DNA from: Paenibacillus sp. ACRRX | GTDB taxonomy: Bacteria > Bacillota > Bacilli > Paenibacillales > Paenibacillaceae | Direction of reading: 5' to 3' | DNA length: 64,000 bases | NCBI RefSeq assembly: GCF_022346885.1 | Contig: NZ_JAKRNK010000002.1 | Location: 558,001 to 622,000 of the forward strand | Part shown: piece by piece, positions 55,898 through 64,000 of the stretch | Position numbering within the stretch: position 1 is the first letter of the stretch | Layout of the letters: every line of letters starts with the position of its first letter | Notes under the pieces: generated by a model | The model's database searches: none | Told to the model about the DNA's origin: nothing | The model's input: the letters and a program-made list of their open reading frames with translations, nothing else | Translations under genes and position numbers: made by a program

Positions 55898-57697
55898 CTA
55901 CGTAGCGACAGTGACATAACCTTCTTGCGCAACTACTTGGCTGGCAATGGTTCTCTTTAATGGGGTCAAGGAAGACGATTGGGTGCGAACTAATTTTTTT
56001 AAGATTGAGAGCTGTGTCTTTAACGTATCCCCCGTCGATATATATGCCAGCAGTTCTTTCGCGCTAATATCTGTGGCAGCAATACTATCGCGCAGGTAGA
56101 TTAATGTCATTGCAGCAGCCAGTGCGGACTTCTCTTGCCCGTAGCGTTCAGCCAACTTCTCAGCTCGCAGCAATGCACTCTCAGCGGCATAAATCGATAT
56201 AATCATATCTGATAAGTGTGCCAGTACTTCCTGTTCCTCATCTATACCCTGACCAAATTTCTGAACAGCGCTTCCTCCGACAAATAAAAATATCGTTTTT
56301 AACCGCGACAACAACTCGCTCTGCTCAGACAATGAGTCATGAATCGGCGATGCTGACGGGAGAGGGGCAAGCAATTCCTGCTGCAGCGACTCTAATCGTT
56401 CAATGAGCGGGAGCTCTCCTTTCATCGCTTTTTTGAGCAGTGTACCGGGTATGAGTAAGCGATTGATTTCATTGGTCCCCTCAAATATACGGTTGATACG
56501 TGCATCCCGATAGATTCGTTCGACCTTGTATTCCTGCGTATACCCATAACCGCCGTGAATCTGCACCGCTTCATCTGCCACGAATTGGAGCGCCTCGCTA
56601 GCAAATATTTTATTGATGGAACACTCGAGCGCATATTCTGCAATCGCCTTGGCGGATGCTTTGCCAGCTTCAGCACTTTGATGATCCATATCGCTCAGCA
56701 TGCCATCGATGTAGCCGGAAGTACGATAGACCATACTTTCCAGTACATAAGTAATGGCGTTCATATCCGCCAACTTCTGGCGAATAAGCGTAAAGTGGCT
56801 GATGGGCTTTCCGAACTGTGTCCGTACATTGGCGTACGAAGACGCCAACCGAATCGCCTCCTTTGCTGCGCCCAGGCAACCTGCTCCCAACTTAAATCTG
56901 CCGATATTTAAAATGTTAAAGGCGATTAAATGACCTTTGCCGATCTCGCCAAGCACATTCTCAACCGGGACAGGCATGTTGTCAAAATATAGCGGGCACG
57001 TGGAAGAGCCTTTAATACCCATCTTTTTCTCTTCAGGACCAACCGTAAAACCAGGAAGCGAACGTTCCACAATAAAGGCCGTAAATTTGGTGCCGTCCAC
57101 TTTGGCATAAACGATAAACAAATCTGCAAAGCCTGCATTCGTAATATAGATCTTTGACCCATTCAGCACGTAGTGCTTGCCGTCCTCAGACAGCTTAGCC
57201 GTCGTGCGTGCGCCAAGCGCATCAGATCCGGATGCAGGCTCTGTAAGGCAGTATGCGGCGATCTTGGCGCCTGATGCCAGCTCAGGCAAATACTTCTGCT
57301 TCTGCGCCTCCGAGCCAAAAAATACGATTGGCAACGTTCCGATGCCAACATGCGCGCCGATCGATAGGGCAAATGAGGAGGATTGCGCCAGCGTCTCATT
57401 TATAATCGTAGAGCTGACTTTGTCAAGGCCTAAACCACCGTAAGCCTCCGGCACATCTGCTGCCAGCAAGCCCAATTCACCCGCCTTGCGCATCAGCTTA
57501 ACTGTCAGTTCATAATCCAGCTTCTCCAACTGCTCATCATTTGGAAGCACATCCCCTTCCAAAAATGCTTGAGTAGTGTCCGCAAACATACGCTGTTCTT
57601 CTGTAAAGTCTTCAGGGGTAACGATTTGATCCGGTAATGATTCATACAACAAAAAACCGCCGCCTACCGGTTTTGAGACTACATGTTTTGCGTCCAT
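55898..57697 (-). CDS. fadE: Acyl-CoA dehydrogenase
   Basis: A 599-residue acyl-CoA dehydrogenase with a C-terminal extension like Bacillus FadE. The central FAD/substrate signatures are YCLTEPASGSDA, RTQFGKPISHF and AVQIHGGYGYTQEYKVERIYRDARI (quoted in parts), with the catalytic Glu in FEGTNEINRL. It starts MDAKHVVSKPVGGGF at 57697, with GAGGAGGG upstream, one base after the fadA stop; the long open frame before it lies inside fadA. It passes electrons through ETF to FadF. Confidence 0.93.
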   Translation of the reverse strand: MDAKHVVSKPVGGGFLLYESLPDQIVTPEDFTEEQRMFADTTQAFLEGDVLPNDEQLEKLDYELTVKLMRKAGELGLLAADVPEAYGGLGLDKVSSTIINETLAQSSSFALSIGAHVGIGTLPIVFFGSEAQKQKYLPELASGAKIAAYCLTEPASGSDALGARTTAKLSEDGKHYVLNGSKIYITNAGFADLFIVYAKVDGTKFTAFIVERSLPGFTVGPEEKKMGIKGSSTCPLYFDNMPVPVENVLGEIGKGHLIAFNILNIGRFKLGAGCLGAAKEAIRLASSYANVRTQFGKPISHFTLIRQKLADMNAITYVLESMVYRTSGYIDGMLSDMDHQSAEAGKASAKAIAEYALECSINKIFASEALQFVADEAVQIHGGYGYTQEYKVERIYRDARINRIFEGTNEINRLLIPGTLLKKAMKGELPLIERLESLQQELLAPLPSASPIHDSLSEQSELLSRLKTIFLFVGGSAVQKFGQGIDEEQEVLAHLSDMIISIYAAESALLRAEKLAERYGQEKSALAAAMTLIYLRDSIAATDISAKELLAYISTGDTLKTQLSILKKLVRTQSSSLTPLKRTIASQVVAQEGYVTVAT

Positions 57698-57698
57698 T

Positions 57699-58949
57699 TC
57701 ATTCGCCCTCCTCTGCTGATGCTTTTGTCGCATGAACCTCGAACAAACCCGCCGCGCCCATACCCCCACCGATGCACATCGATACAATGCCGAATCCGCC
57801 TCCTTTTCGACGTAAATCCTGAACCAAACTCGTAGTAAGCTTAGCTCCGGTACAGCCGAGCGGATGTCCCAGTGCAATCGCACCACCATTTACATTAATC
57901 TGTGCCTCGTCTAGTTCTAGCTGCTTTATAATGGCGAGACATTGCGCTGCGAATGCTTCGTTTATTTCATACTGGTGAATATCGTTCTTTTCCAATCCTA
58001 CTTGTCGCAGCAGCTTTGGAATTGCTTCCACAGGGCCGATTCCCATTACTTCAGGGGCCACTCCCGCTACCGTGAAGCCTCGAAATGTGGCAAGCGGCTC
58101 CAAACCAAGCGCCTCGGCGCGTTCTCGGCTCATCACCAGCACAGCTGCAGCACCGTCGCTTATTGGTGATGAATTGCCAGCCGTCACTGTACCTCTGGCT
58201 GCAAACGAAGGTTTCAGCCGTAAAAGAGCCTCCATGCTCGTATCAGCGCGAACACATTCATCATGCTCGAAGGGCTTATAATGAAGTGTGTAATGTCCAC
58301 TCGGCGATTCCTTAGAATGAAGTGACTGAACGGGCACGATCTCATCGTTGAACAGGCCAGCTGCTTGTGCTGCCGCAGCTTTGCGGTGGCTGTTCAAGGC
58401 GAAGGCGTCCTGCTGCTCGCGGCTAATGCCATACAGAGCAGCAACTCGCTCCGCCGTATGTCCCATGCCGATGTATACTTCTGGCATCTCCTCCGCAATT
58501 CGCGGATGTGGCGCCAGCTTGAAGCCGGTCATAGGCACATGCGACATGCTCTCTACTCCCCCAGCAATCACGATATCTGAACTTCCTGATTGAATTTGTT
58601 CGGCAGCGTAAGCGATTGCCTGCAGCCCAGATGAACAAAAGCGGTTTACCGTCACTGCAGGCACGGATGATGGCAGACCGGCATACAACGCGATAATTCG
58701 CGCTACGTTAAGCCCTTGCTCCCCCTCTGGCATTGCACAGCCAAGGATGACGTCGTCGATCACTTCCCGGCTTACGCCAGGTGCCCGTTCCAGCACGGCT
58801 TCAATAACAGCCCGCCCCATATCCTCTGCGCGTGTTTCTGCGAGTGCCCCACGTTTTGCTTTGCCTACAGCCGTTCTTGCCACAGATACGATCACCGCTT
58901 CCCGATGTGTCGGTATTGGTGTTCTTGTGCCTGAAGATGGTTTCATCAT
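57699..58949 (-). CDS. fadA: Acetyl-CoA C-acyltransferase (thiolase)
   Basis: A 416-residue thiolase for the last step of beta-oxidation. The nucleophile cysteine is in [14 protein letters not shown], the histidine in GHPLGCTGA and the second cysteine in [17 protein letters not shown] lies before the ATG; the fadN stop is 18 bases upstream. An extra ~12 residues precede the usual family start at [14 protein letters not shown]. Confidence 0.94.
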   Translation of the reverse strand: MMKPSSGTRTPIPTHREAVIVSVARTAVGKAKRGALAETRAEDMGRAVIEAVLERAPGVSREVIDDVILGCAMPEGEQGLNVARIIALYAGLPSSVPAVTVNRFCSSGLQAIAYAAEQIQSGSSDIVIAGGVESMSHVPMTGFKLAPHPRIAEEMPEVYIGMGHTAERVAALYGISREQQDAFALNSHRKAAAAQAAGLFNDEIVPVQSLHSKESPSGHYTLHYKPFEHDECVRADTSMEALLRLKPSFAARGTVTAGNSSPISDGAAAVLVMSRERAEALGLEPLATFRGFTVAGVAPEVMGIGPVEAIPKLLRQVGLEKNDIHQYEINEAFAAQCLAIIKQLELDEAQINVNGGAIALGHPLGCTGAKLTTSLVQDLRRKGGGFGIVSMCIGGGMGAAGLFEVHATKASAEEGE

Positions 58950-58967
58950 CTATTCATCCCCCTTCCA

Positions 58968-61379
58968 TCAATTGCGTAATGGCTTACCGGTACGCAGCAT
59001 ATGCTCCATCCGCTGCTGTGTCTTTTGTTCGCCGCATAACGACAAGAATGCTTCCCGCTCCAAATCCAGCACATATTGCTCCGATACAAGTGCTCCGCTC
59101 GGCACGTCGCCACCTGACAGTATATGAGCAAGCTTATTTGCGATCAGAGCATCATGCTCGCTTATGTAGCCACCTTCGCGCATCCCCTGGATAGCCAGCT
59201 TCATCGCAGCTTTGGCTTCTCTGCCAGCCACTCGAATGACGGGTGAATGCTCACTGCTAAATCCAGAGGCATCCATTGCAAGCACGATTTGTTTCGCCTC
59301 ATAAATGCGGCGTTTACTGTCGATTAACACCTCATCCTTTGGCCGCCTGTAACCAAGCCTTTCTGTATCAAAGCCACTTGTTGATACTTTAGCCATCGCA
59401 ATTGTCTCGAATATCCGCAGTACATGCGGCGTCAGATCATCCTCCGCATGAGGAAACCTTGCCGAGAGCTGCTGCAGCAGTTCTTTGCAGCCGCCACCTG
59501 CCGGAATTAAGCCCACTCCAGTCTCAACTAATCCAAAATAGGTTTCTGCACTGAATAAAATGACGTCAGCAGGTAAGCAAGCTTCAACACCACCGCCAAG
59601 CGTCATCTGATGAGGCGCGGCCACAACTGGCTTCTGCAATCGCTTCAGCCGCAGCATCGACTGCTGAAAATGCTTAATAATATCATCAATTTCTTCCCAT
59701 TCTTCCGCTTGGGCCTCTGCAAGCAGCTGCATAATATTAGCGCCGACACAGAAATGCTTGCCTTCGTTAGCCACTACTAAGCCACGATATTGCTGTTCCA
59801 CGAGTTCTACGCTGCGTTGGATCATTGACAAAATATCTCCACCGATTGCGTTGTTCGGCGAATGAAACTCCAGGCAAGCCACGCCGTCACCAAGGTCGAT
59901 CAGACTAGCTCCTGCGTTACTGGCAATCGTCGCGCCAGCGTCTTTTAGCTCACGCAGCGAAATATGTTGAGGGGCTGTTTCCACATTTCGATAACCACCA
60001 AGATGGGCATATGCTTTCCCCTTGCTCGGTAGCTTCATATAGAAGGTTTCGTGTCCTGCTGCCAGCCACTCCAGCACCCAAGCAGGTACGTCCACCCCCT
60101 CTGCCTGCATCCGGGCCGTTGATTCTCTAACTCCAATGGCATCCCACATTTCAAATGGACCCAACTGCCAATTAAAGCCCCAGCGTATCGCGTGATCAAT
60201 ATTGTGAATATCGTCTGCGATAACACCAACTAGCGATGCAGAATAAACCAACATTTGTTTGGTCGTATCCCAAGCAAATGTTCCATATTTATCCTTGGTA
60301 TTCAGCAGTGCTTTCAGCTTGTTGCCCGTTCCATTAGCTCGCTTTGCGGCTTCAAGTGAAGCGGCTTGAACATGTTGTCTGTCTGCATACTGCATCGTAT
60401 CGAACCGAAGTGCTGTAATACGGCCCTTGCCCTCTTTTTTATAGAAGCCTTGACCTGCTTTCTCTCCAATATGACCTTGTTCTACCAGCTTGTGATACCA
60501 ACTCGGGAGCTTGAACAATTGACGTTCAGATTCAGTTGGCGCATGTTCTGTCAAGTTACCAACAACGTGCATAAACGTATCCAGTCCGACAAGATCCAGC
60601 GTGCGGAAGGTTGCACTCTTGGGCCTCCCCATCGCTGGCCCAGTTATCGCATCCACTTCCTCGATCGTTAATCCTGCACGTTCCATTTCTCGAAGAGTTG
60701 TCACGAGGCTGTAGGTACCAATGCGATTGCCGATAAAGTTGGGCGTATCTTTAGCGATAACGACACCTTTTCCAAGTCTGCGCTCGCACCACTCGCGTGC
60801 CTGCTCTACTGTATCGTGAGCACTATCCGCGGTTGGAATCACCTCAACCAAGTGCATGTATCGCGGCGGGTTAAAAAAATGTGTGCCTACAAACGATTCC
60901 TTGAATGCCTGCCCACGGCCCTCTGCAATCGCAGTCAGAGAAATTCCTGAGGTATTGGAGCTGACAAGCGTGCCAGGCGTCCAATGTGCCTCGATCGCAT
61001 CCCATACGACACGCTTAATATCCAGACGTTCGGTTACAGCTTCTATAATCCAGTCTACGCCTCGTAAACGGGGCATATCATCCTCGGTGTTGCCTGCTGC
61101 TATCCGATCCGCAAACGCTTCCATATACAAGGGAGATGGATTTGTTTTCTTCAGTCGCGCTATGCCCTGAGTTGCTAAGCGGTTGCGTACAGCCTTATCT
61201 GTTAGGGCGAGCCCTTTTATTTCTTCTTCGACGGTTATGGAGTTCGGTACAACATCAAGCAGTAGACATCGTATGCCTGCATTCGCTAAATGTGCAGCGA
61301 TAGCAGCCCCCATAACACCTGATCCGATTACCGCAGCGGTCCGTACCTCATTCCATCGTTTTAACGCCACATTGTTCAC
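58968..61379 (-). CDS. fadN: 3-hydroxyacyl-CoA dehydrogenase/enoyl-CoA hydratase
   Basis: An 803-residue bifunctional enzyme. The N-terminal NAD fold has VIGSGVMGAAIAAHLANAG; the dehydrogenase signature THFFNPPRYMHLVEV follows; the hydratase/crotonase part lies near residues 480-680 with the oxyanion-hole stretch TLGGGVEACLPAD. The order dehydrogenase then hydratase is that of Bacillus FadN rather than E. coli FadB. AAGGAG precedes the ATG, and an inverted repeat (61406-61429) lies just upstream. Confidence 0.94.
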   Translation of the reverse strand: MNNVALKRWNEVRTAAVIGSGVMGAAIAAHLANAGIRCLLLDVVPNSITVEEEIKGLALTDKAVRNRLATQGIARLKKTNPSPLYMEAFADRIAAGNTEDDMPRLRGVDWIIEAVTERLDIKRVVWDAIEAHWTPGTLVSSNTSGISLTAIAEGRGQAFKESFVGTHFFNPPRYMHLVEVIPTADSAHDTVEQAREWCERRLGKGVVIAKDTPNFIGNRIGTYSLVTTLREMERAGLTIEEVDAITGPAMGRPKSATFRTLDLVGLDTFMHVVGNLTEHAPTESERQLFKLPSWYHKLVEQGHIGEKAGQGFYKKEGKGRITALRFDTMQYADRQHVQAASLEAAKRANGTGNKLKALLNTKDKYGTFAWDTTKQMLVYSASLVGVIADDIHNIDHAIRWGFNWQLGPFEMWDAIGVRESTARMQAEGVDVPAWVLEWLAAGHETFYMKLPSKGKAYAHLGGYRNVETAPQHISLRELKDAGATIASNAGASLIDLGDGVACLEFHSPNNAIGGDILSMIQRSVELVEQQYRGLVVANEGKHFCVGANIMQLLAEAQAEEWEEIDDIIKHFQQSMLRLKRLQKPVVAAPHQMTLGGGVEACLPADVILFSAETYFGLVETGVGLIPAGGGCKELLQQLSARFPHAEDDLTPHVLRIFETIAMAKVSTSGFDTERLGYRRPKDEVLIDSKRRIYEAKQIVLAMDASGFSSEHSPVIRVAGREAKAAMKLAIQGMREGGYISEHDALIANKLAHILSGGDVPSGALVSEQYVLDLEREAFLSLCGEQKTQQRMEHMLRTGKPLRN

Positions 61380-61405
61380 TCCTTTACGTTCTAGGAATCT
61401 GTCGT

Positions 61406-61429
61406 TTCATGGATTGGTTGTTCCATGAA
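61406..61429. promoter_or_regulatory. Inverted repeat ahead of fadN
   Basis: TTCATGGA and TCCATGAA (8-8-8) form a perfect inverted repeat 27-50 bases before the fadN start, a candidate operator. It does not match the Bacillus FadR consensus. Confidence 0.45.
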
Positions 61430-61598
61430 TCAGCTAACAGTCCTACTCGCTTATAAAGCCTTACTACTGCTATATTGGAAAACAACTTGTGTTATGCGTA
61501 TCATGAAGCAGCTGCATTTATTGTTCGCTCGCATCTTCTGTGCAAGCGTAACTAGTAAGAAGAAATAAAACACAGCGAATACCTAATCGTTTCATCGA

Positions 61599-63839
61599 TT
61601 ACTCACGTTCGCCAAGGACTGACATCGCTACCAATTCAGCAATGTCATACGATCGTATCTCATCACGCTCCAAGCTTTTTGTACCGTCTTCCATCATCGT
61701 GAGACAATACGGGCATGCGCTCCCGATCACAGTCGGTTCCGTGAGCAATGCCTGCTCTACACGGGTCACATTCACTCGCTTGCCTTCTGTCTCTTCCATC
61801 CACATCCGGCCGCCGCCCGCTCCGCAGCACATTGCATCTTTGCCGTGCCGTTCCATCTCAACAAGGGATAGTTGCGGGATAGCTCTTACCAATTCGCGTG
61901 GAGCATCGACGATGTTGTTATAGCGAGCAAGATAACAGGAATCGTGCCAGACCACTTTTTCGTTCACCGCATGTTTAAGCTGAATTCGTCCTTCCTGCCA
62001 CATTGTCCATAACCATTCGGTATGGTGATACACTTCGATGTCTGCGCTTAACCCAAAGTCTGGATATTCCTTCTTTATAGTGTGATAGGTATGAGGGCAA
62101 GCTGTTACAATCTGCTTAACGTCATACTTCTTGAACAAGGCGACATTGTCGCGCGCTAACTCCTGATACAGAAATTCATTGCCTAGTCGCCGAGCTGTAT
62201 CTCCTGAGCTGCGCTCTTCATTACCTAGCACAGCGTATCGGATACCGGCCGCCTCCATGAGACGAATAAGCGAGCGGATGACACGTTGAGAACGACGATC
62301 ATACGCACCCATAGAACCGACAAGCAGCAATACATCGTAAGCCGTTGATTCCTTTACTACCGGTACATGACGGCCACTGCTGCGCTCCCAATCCAGTGCC
62401 CATTGATGCCGATCGTTACGATTGATGCCCCAAGGATTGCCTTGACGTTCAATATTGGTCATTGCCCGTTGAGCATCAGCCGGGAGCTCGCCGCGTGTCA
62501 GCACGAGGTATCGCCGCATGTCAATAATCTTATCCACGTGCTCATTTCCGACTGGACATTGATCTTCGCAATTTCGGCACGTTGTACAAGCCCACAATTC
62601 CTGTTCAGACATAACATCACCAATTAATTCCAATGACCGTGCATCATGAGCATTCTCGGTTGATTTGATATGTGAGCGTTCACCGACCCATTGCTGTTTC
62701 TGGATCGATAATGTATATGAGATAGGCGCGGCAGACTTTCCAGCGGCACGTTGTAATACATCAGCACCTGATTGCTCAATTCCAGCAACAGGATGTGCAT
62801 CCGTTAACTGGACAAGCGCTTCACTTTCATTACTCCCCATATTTATCCAACGATGTGTCATGACGCCAGCATGTAGAGCAGGAACCCATGGTGTAGTTGA
62901 AGTAACGGCAGCACCTTTTTCCGTTAAGTGATCGCGTAACTTTGTAATCAAATGCATCGGTGACAACCATTTTCCTGTACTGGCTGCAGGACATACATTG
63001 GTACAACGGCCACACTCTACACATGCATACAAATCCACAAGCTGGTTCTGCCTAAACTGCTCAATAGCACCAACACCAAAGCTTTCCGCTTCCTCCTGCT
63101 CCAAATCAAGCGGTTCCAGCTTGCCAATCTCATGCGACGAACGTTGGAGGCCTAGATTGATTGGAGCTACTATTAGATGAAAGTGCTTGGACTGCGGCAC
63201 ATACACCAAAAAAACAAGCAGCACCACTAGATGAAGCCACCATGAAATTTCATAACCAATGGTCAATATAAACAGTGGCGAATGTACGATTGAGGAAGCA
63301 ATCCATGCTGTTAACGACCCTGTCACTTCTGTTGCACCCTCCAACGCACGATCAAACACCATCGTTCCAACTACGCTTACCATCAGCAAGACGATAAACA
63401 ACAGTACCCAAGCTGGCTTCATGCCTCGTTTTAATCGCGCCAGCCGTTCTACGTAACGTCGATATCCCGCGTAAAGAATTGCAGCCAGCACAATCATGAC
63501 CGTGTATTCCTGTGCAATGACAAACGCCTCATATCCTGGCAGTGGCAGATGATTCCCTGTTAATCCCTTCCATATAATATCAACTGCTCCAATCTGCAGA
63601 TGAAGGAAGCCATAGAACAAAAACAGATGCATCAGCCCGCTGCGCCAATCCTTCCACAATTTCCCTTGATTCATTGTCTTTAGCAATGCTTGCCACACCC
63701 TGCCGCTCACGTTGTCCAGAACAGTAGAAGGCATGCCAAGACGTACATACTGCCAGCGCATCCTTATCACGTGTATAAACATCGTCATTCCGATGGACAT
63801 GCATGACAGACATAAAATCCATTTGACCAGCAGAAGCAT
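61599..63839 (-). CDS. fadF: Iron-sulfur oxidoreductase, heterodisulfide reductase-like
   Basis: A 746-residue membrane-bound electron carrier. The N-terminal third has several transmembrane helices (respiratory nitrate reductase gamma-like). Two ferredoxin motifs follow, CVECGRCTNVCP and CTTCRNCEDQCP, then two CCG-type cysteine domains with MCCGAGGGRMW and an earlier HDSCYLARYN. FadF-type proteins are thought to pass electrons from ETF to menaquinone during beta-oxidation. The second ATG (63839) is chosen because GGGGGAG lies six bases before it. It is separated from fadN by 219 bases. Confidence 0.9.
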   Translation of the reverse strand: MLLLVKWILCLSCMSIGMTMFIHVIRMRWQYVRLGMPSTVLDNVSGRVWQALLKTMNQGKLWKDWRSGLMHLFLFYGFLHLQIGAVDIIWKGLTGNHLPLPGYEAFVIAQEYTVMIVLAAILYAGYRRYVERLARLKRGMKPAWVLLFIVLLMVSVVGTMVFDRALEGATEVTGSLTAWIASSIVHSPLFILTIGYEISWWLHLVVLLVFLVYVPQSKHFHLIVAPINLGLQRSSHEIGKLEPLDLEQEEAESFGVGAIEQFRQNQLVDLYACVECGRCTNVCPAASTGKWLSPMHLITKLRDHLTEKGAAVTSTTPWVPALHAGVMTHRWINMGSNESEALVQLTDAHPVAGIEQSGADVLQRAAGKSAAPISYTLSIQKQQWVGERSHIKSTENAHDARSLELIGDVMSEQELWACTTCRNCEDQCPVGNEHVDKIIDMRRYLVLTRGELPADAQRAMTNIERQGNPWGINRNDRHQWALDWERSSGRHVPVVKESTAYDVLLLVGSMGAYDRRSQRVIRSLIRLMEAAGIRYAVLGNEERSSGDTARRLGNEFLYQELARDNVALFKKYDVKQIVTACPHTYHTIKKEYPDFGLSADIEVYHHTEWLWTMWQEGRIQLKHAVNEKVVWHDSCYLARYNNIVDAPRELVRAIPQLSLVEMERHGKDAMCCGAGGGRMWMEETEGKRVNVTRVEQALLTEPTVIGSACPYCLTMMEDGTKSLERDEIRSYDIAELVAMSVLGERE

Positions 63840-64000
63840 TATCATCTCCCCCTTCTTCTCTTCTGCCAATCTATGATCATCATGGTGGTATTAGGACAAC
63901 ATACGGCTCCACGTTCTGAGCTCGTATTAGTCCTTATGGTTGATGGATATGAACTTATTACGTAAAAAATGCTTGATGAAGAAATGTTCGTTGTCTTCCC

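Overview
The window is chromosomal DNA from a spore-forming Firmicute, most likely Paenibacillus or a close relative. The evidence is several spore-coat genes (CotD-, CotW- and CotX/CotV-like), the split glycine decarboxylase gcvPA/gcvPB, a Bacillus-type fadF/fadN/fadA/fadE set, strong AGGAGG-type ribosome binding sites, UUG/GUG starts and Bacillus-type Fur boxes. No rRNA, tRNA or insertion sequence was seen.

Layout. 1-4.25 kb: the 3' end of a glycine riboswitch and gcvT-gcvPA-gcvPB. 4.3-6.7 kb: spore-coat genes. 6.9-11.3 kb: a serine hydrolase, a divergent CorA-like membrane protein and an ABC-F ATPase. 11.4-22.5 kb: an iron island with a complete petrobactin-type operon asbABCDEF on the minus strand, facing a divergent Fur-controlled siderophore importer (two permeases and a lipoprotein, no ATPase). 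22.7-28.4 kb: an organosulfur/amino-acid salvage group (amine oxidase, M20 amidohydrolase, amino-acid ABC ATPase, flavin monooxygenase, LysR regulator). 28.8-31.8 kb: nitroreductase, a hypothetical, thymidine kinase, a VOC protein and a DUF3939-like protein. 32-35.1 kb: metE under a cobalamin riboswitch with an attenuator. 35.4-37.3 kb: small housekeeping or unknown genes (HD hydrolase, YolD-like, macro domain, HesB-like). 37.4-40.7 kb: copper homeostasis csoR-copZ-copA. 40.8-41.8 kb: ldh.

42-46.9 kb is a dead natural-product locus. Intact genes for a malonyl transferase, a phosphopantetheinyl transferase and a type II thioesterase sit between shattered pieces of NRPS/PKS megasynthases. Condensation-domain and adenylation-domain motifs can still be read across in-frame stops, frameshifts and deletions. 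47.3-51.2 kb holds an unrecognised protein, a small membrane protein, a two-repeat type I-C-like CRISPR remnant with a leader-like flank but no cas genes, fused to a broken gene, and a Hanks-type kinase. 51.3-53.4 kb is NAD salvage (pncB, pncA). 53.5-63.9 kb is fatty-acid beta-oxidation: fadF, fadN, fadA, fadE and an acyl-CoA synthetase on the minus strand.

No clearly new biological system was found. The best leads are the eroded NRPS/PKS cluster with surviving accessory genes, the orphan CRISPR remnant, the petrobactin operon paired with an ATPase-less importer that looks more like the Bacillus YfiY/YfiZ/YfhA type, and the layered metE leader (start-site palindrome, B12 aptamer, attenuator, three tandem TTACGTC octamers).
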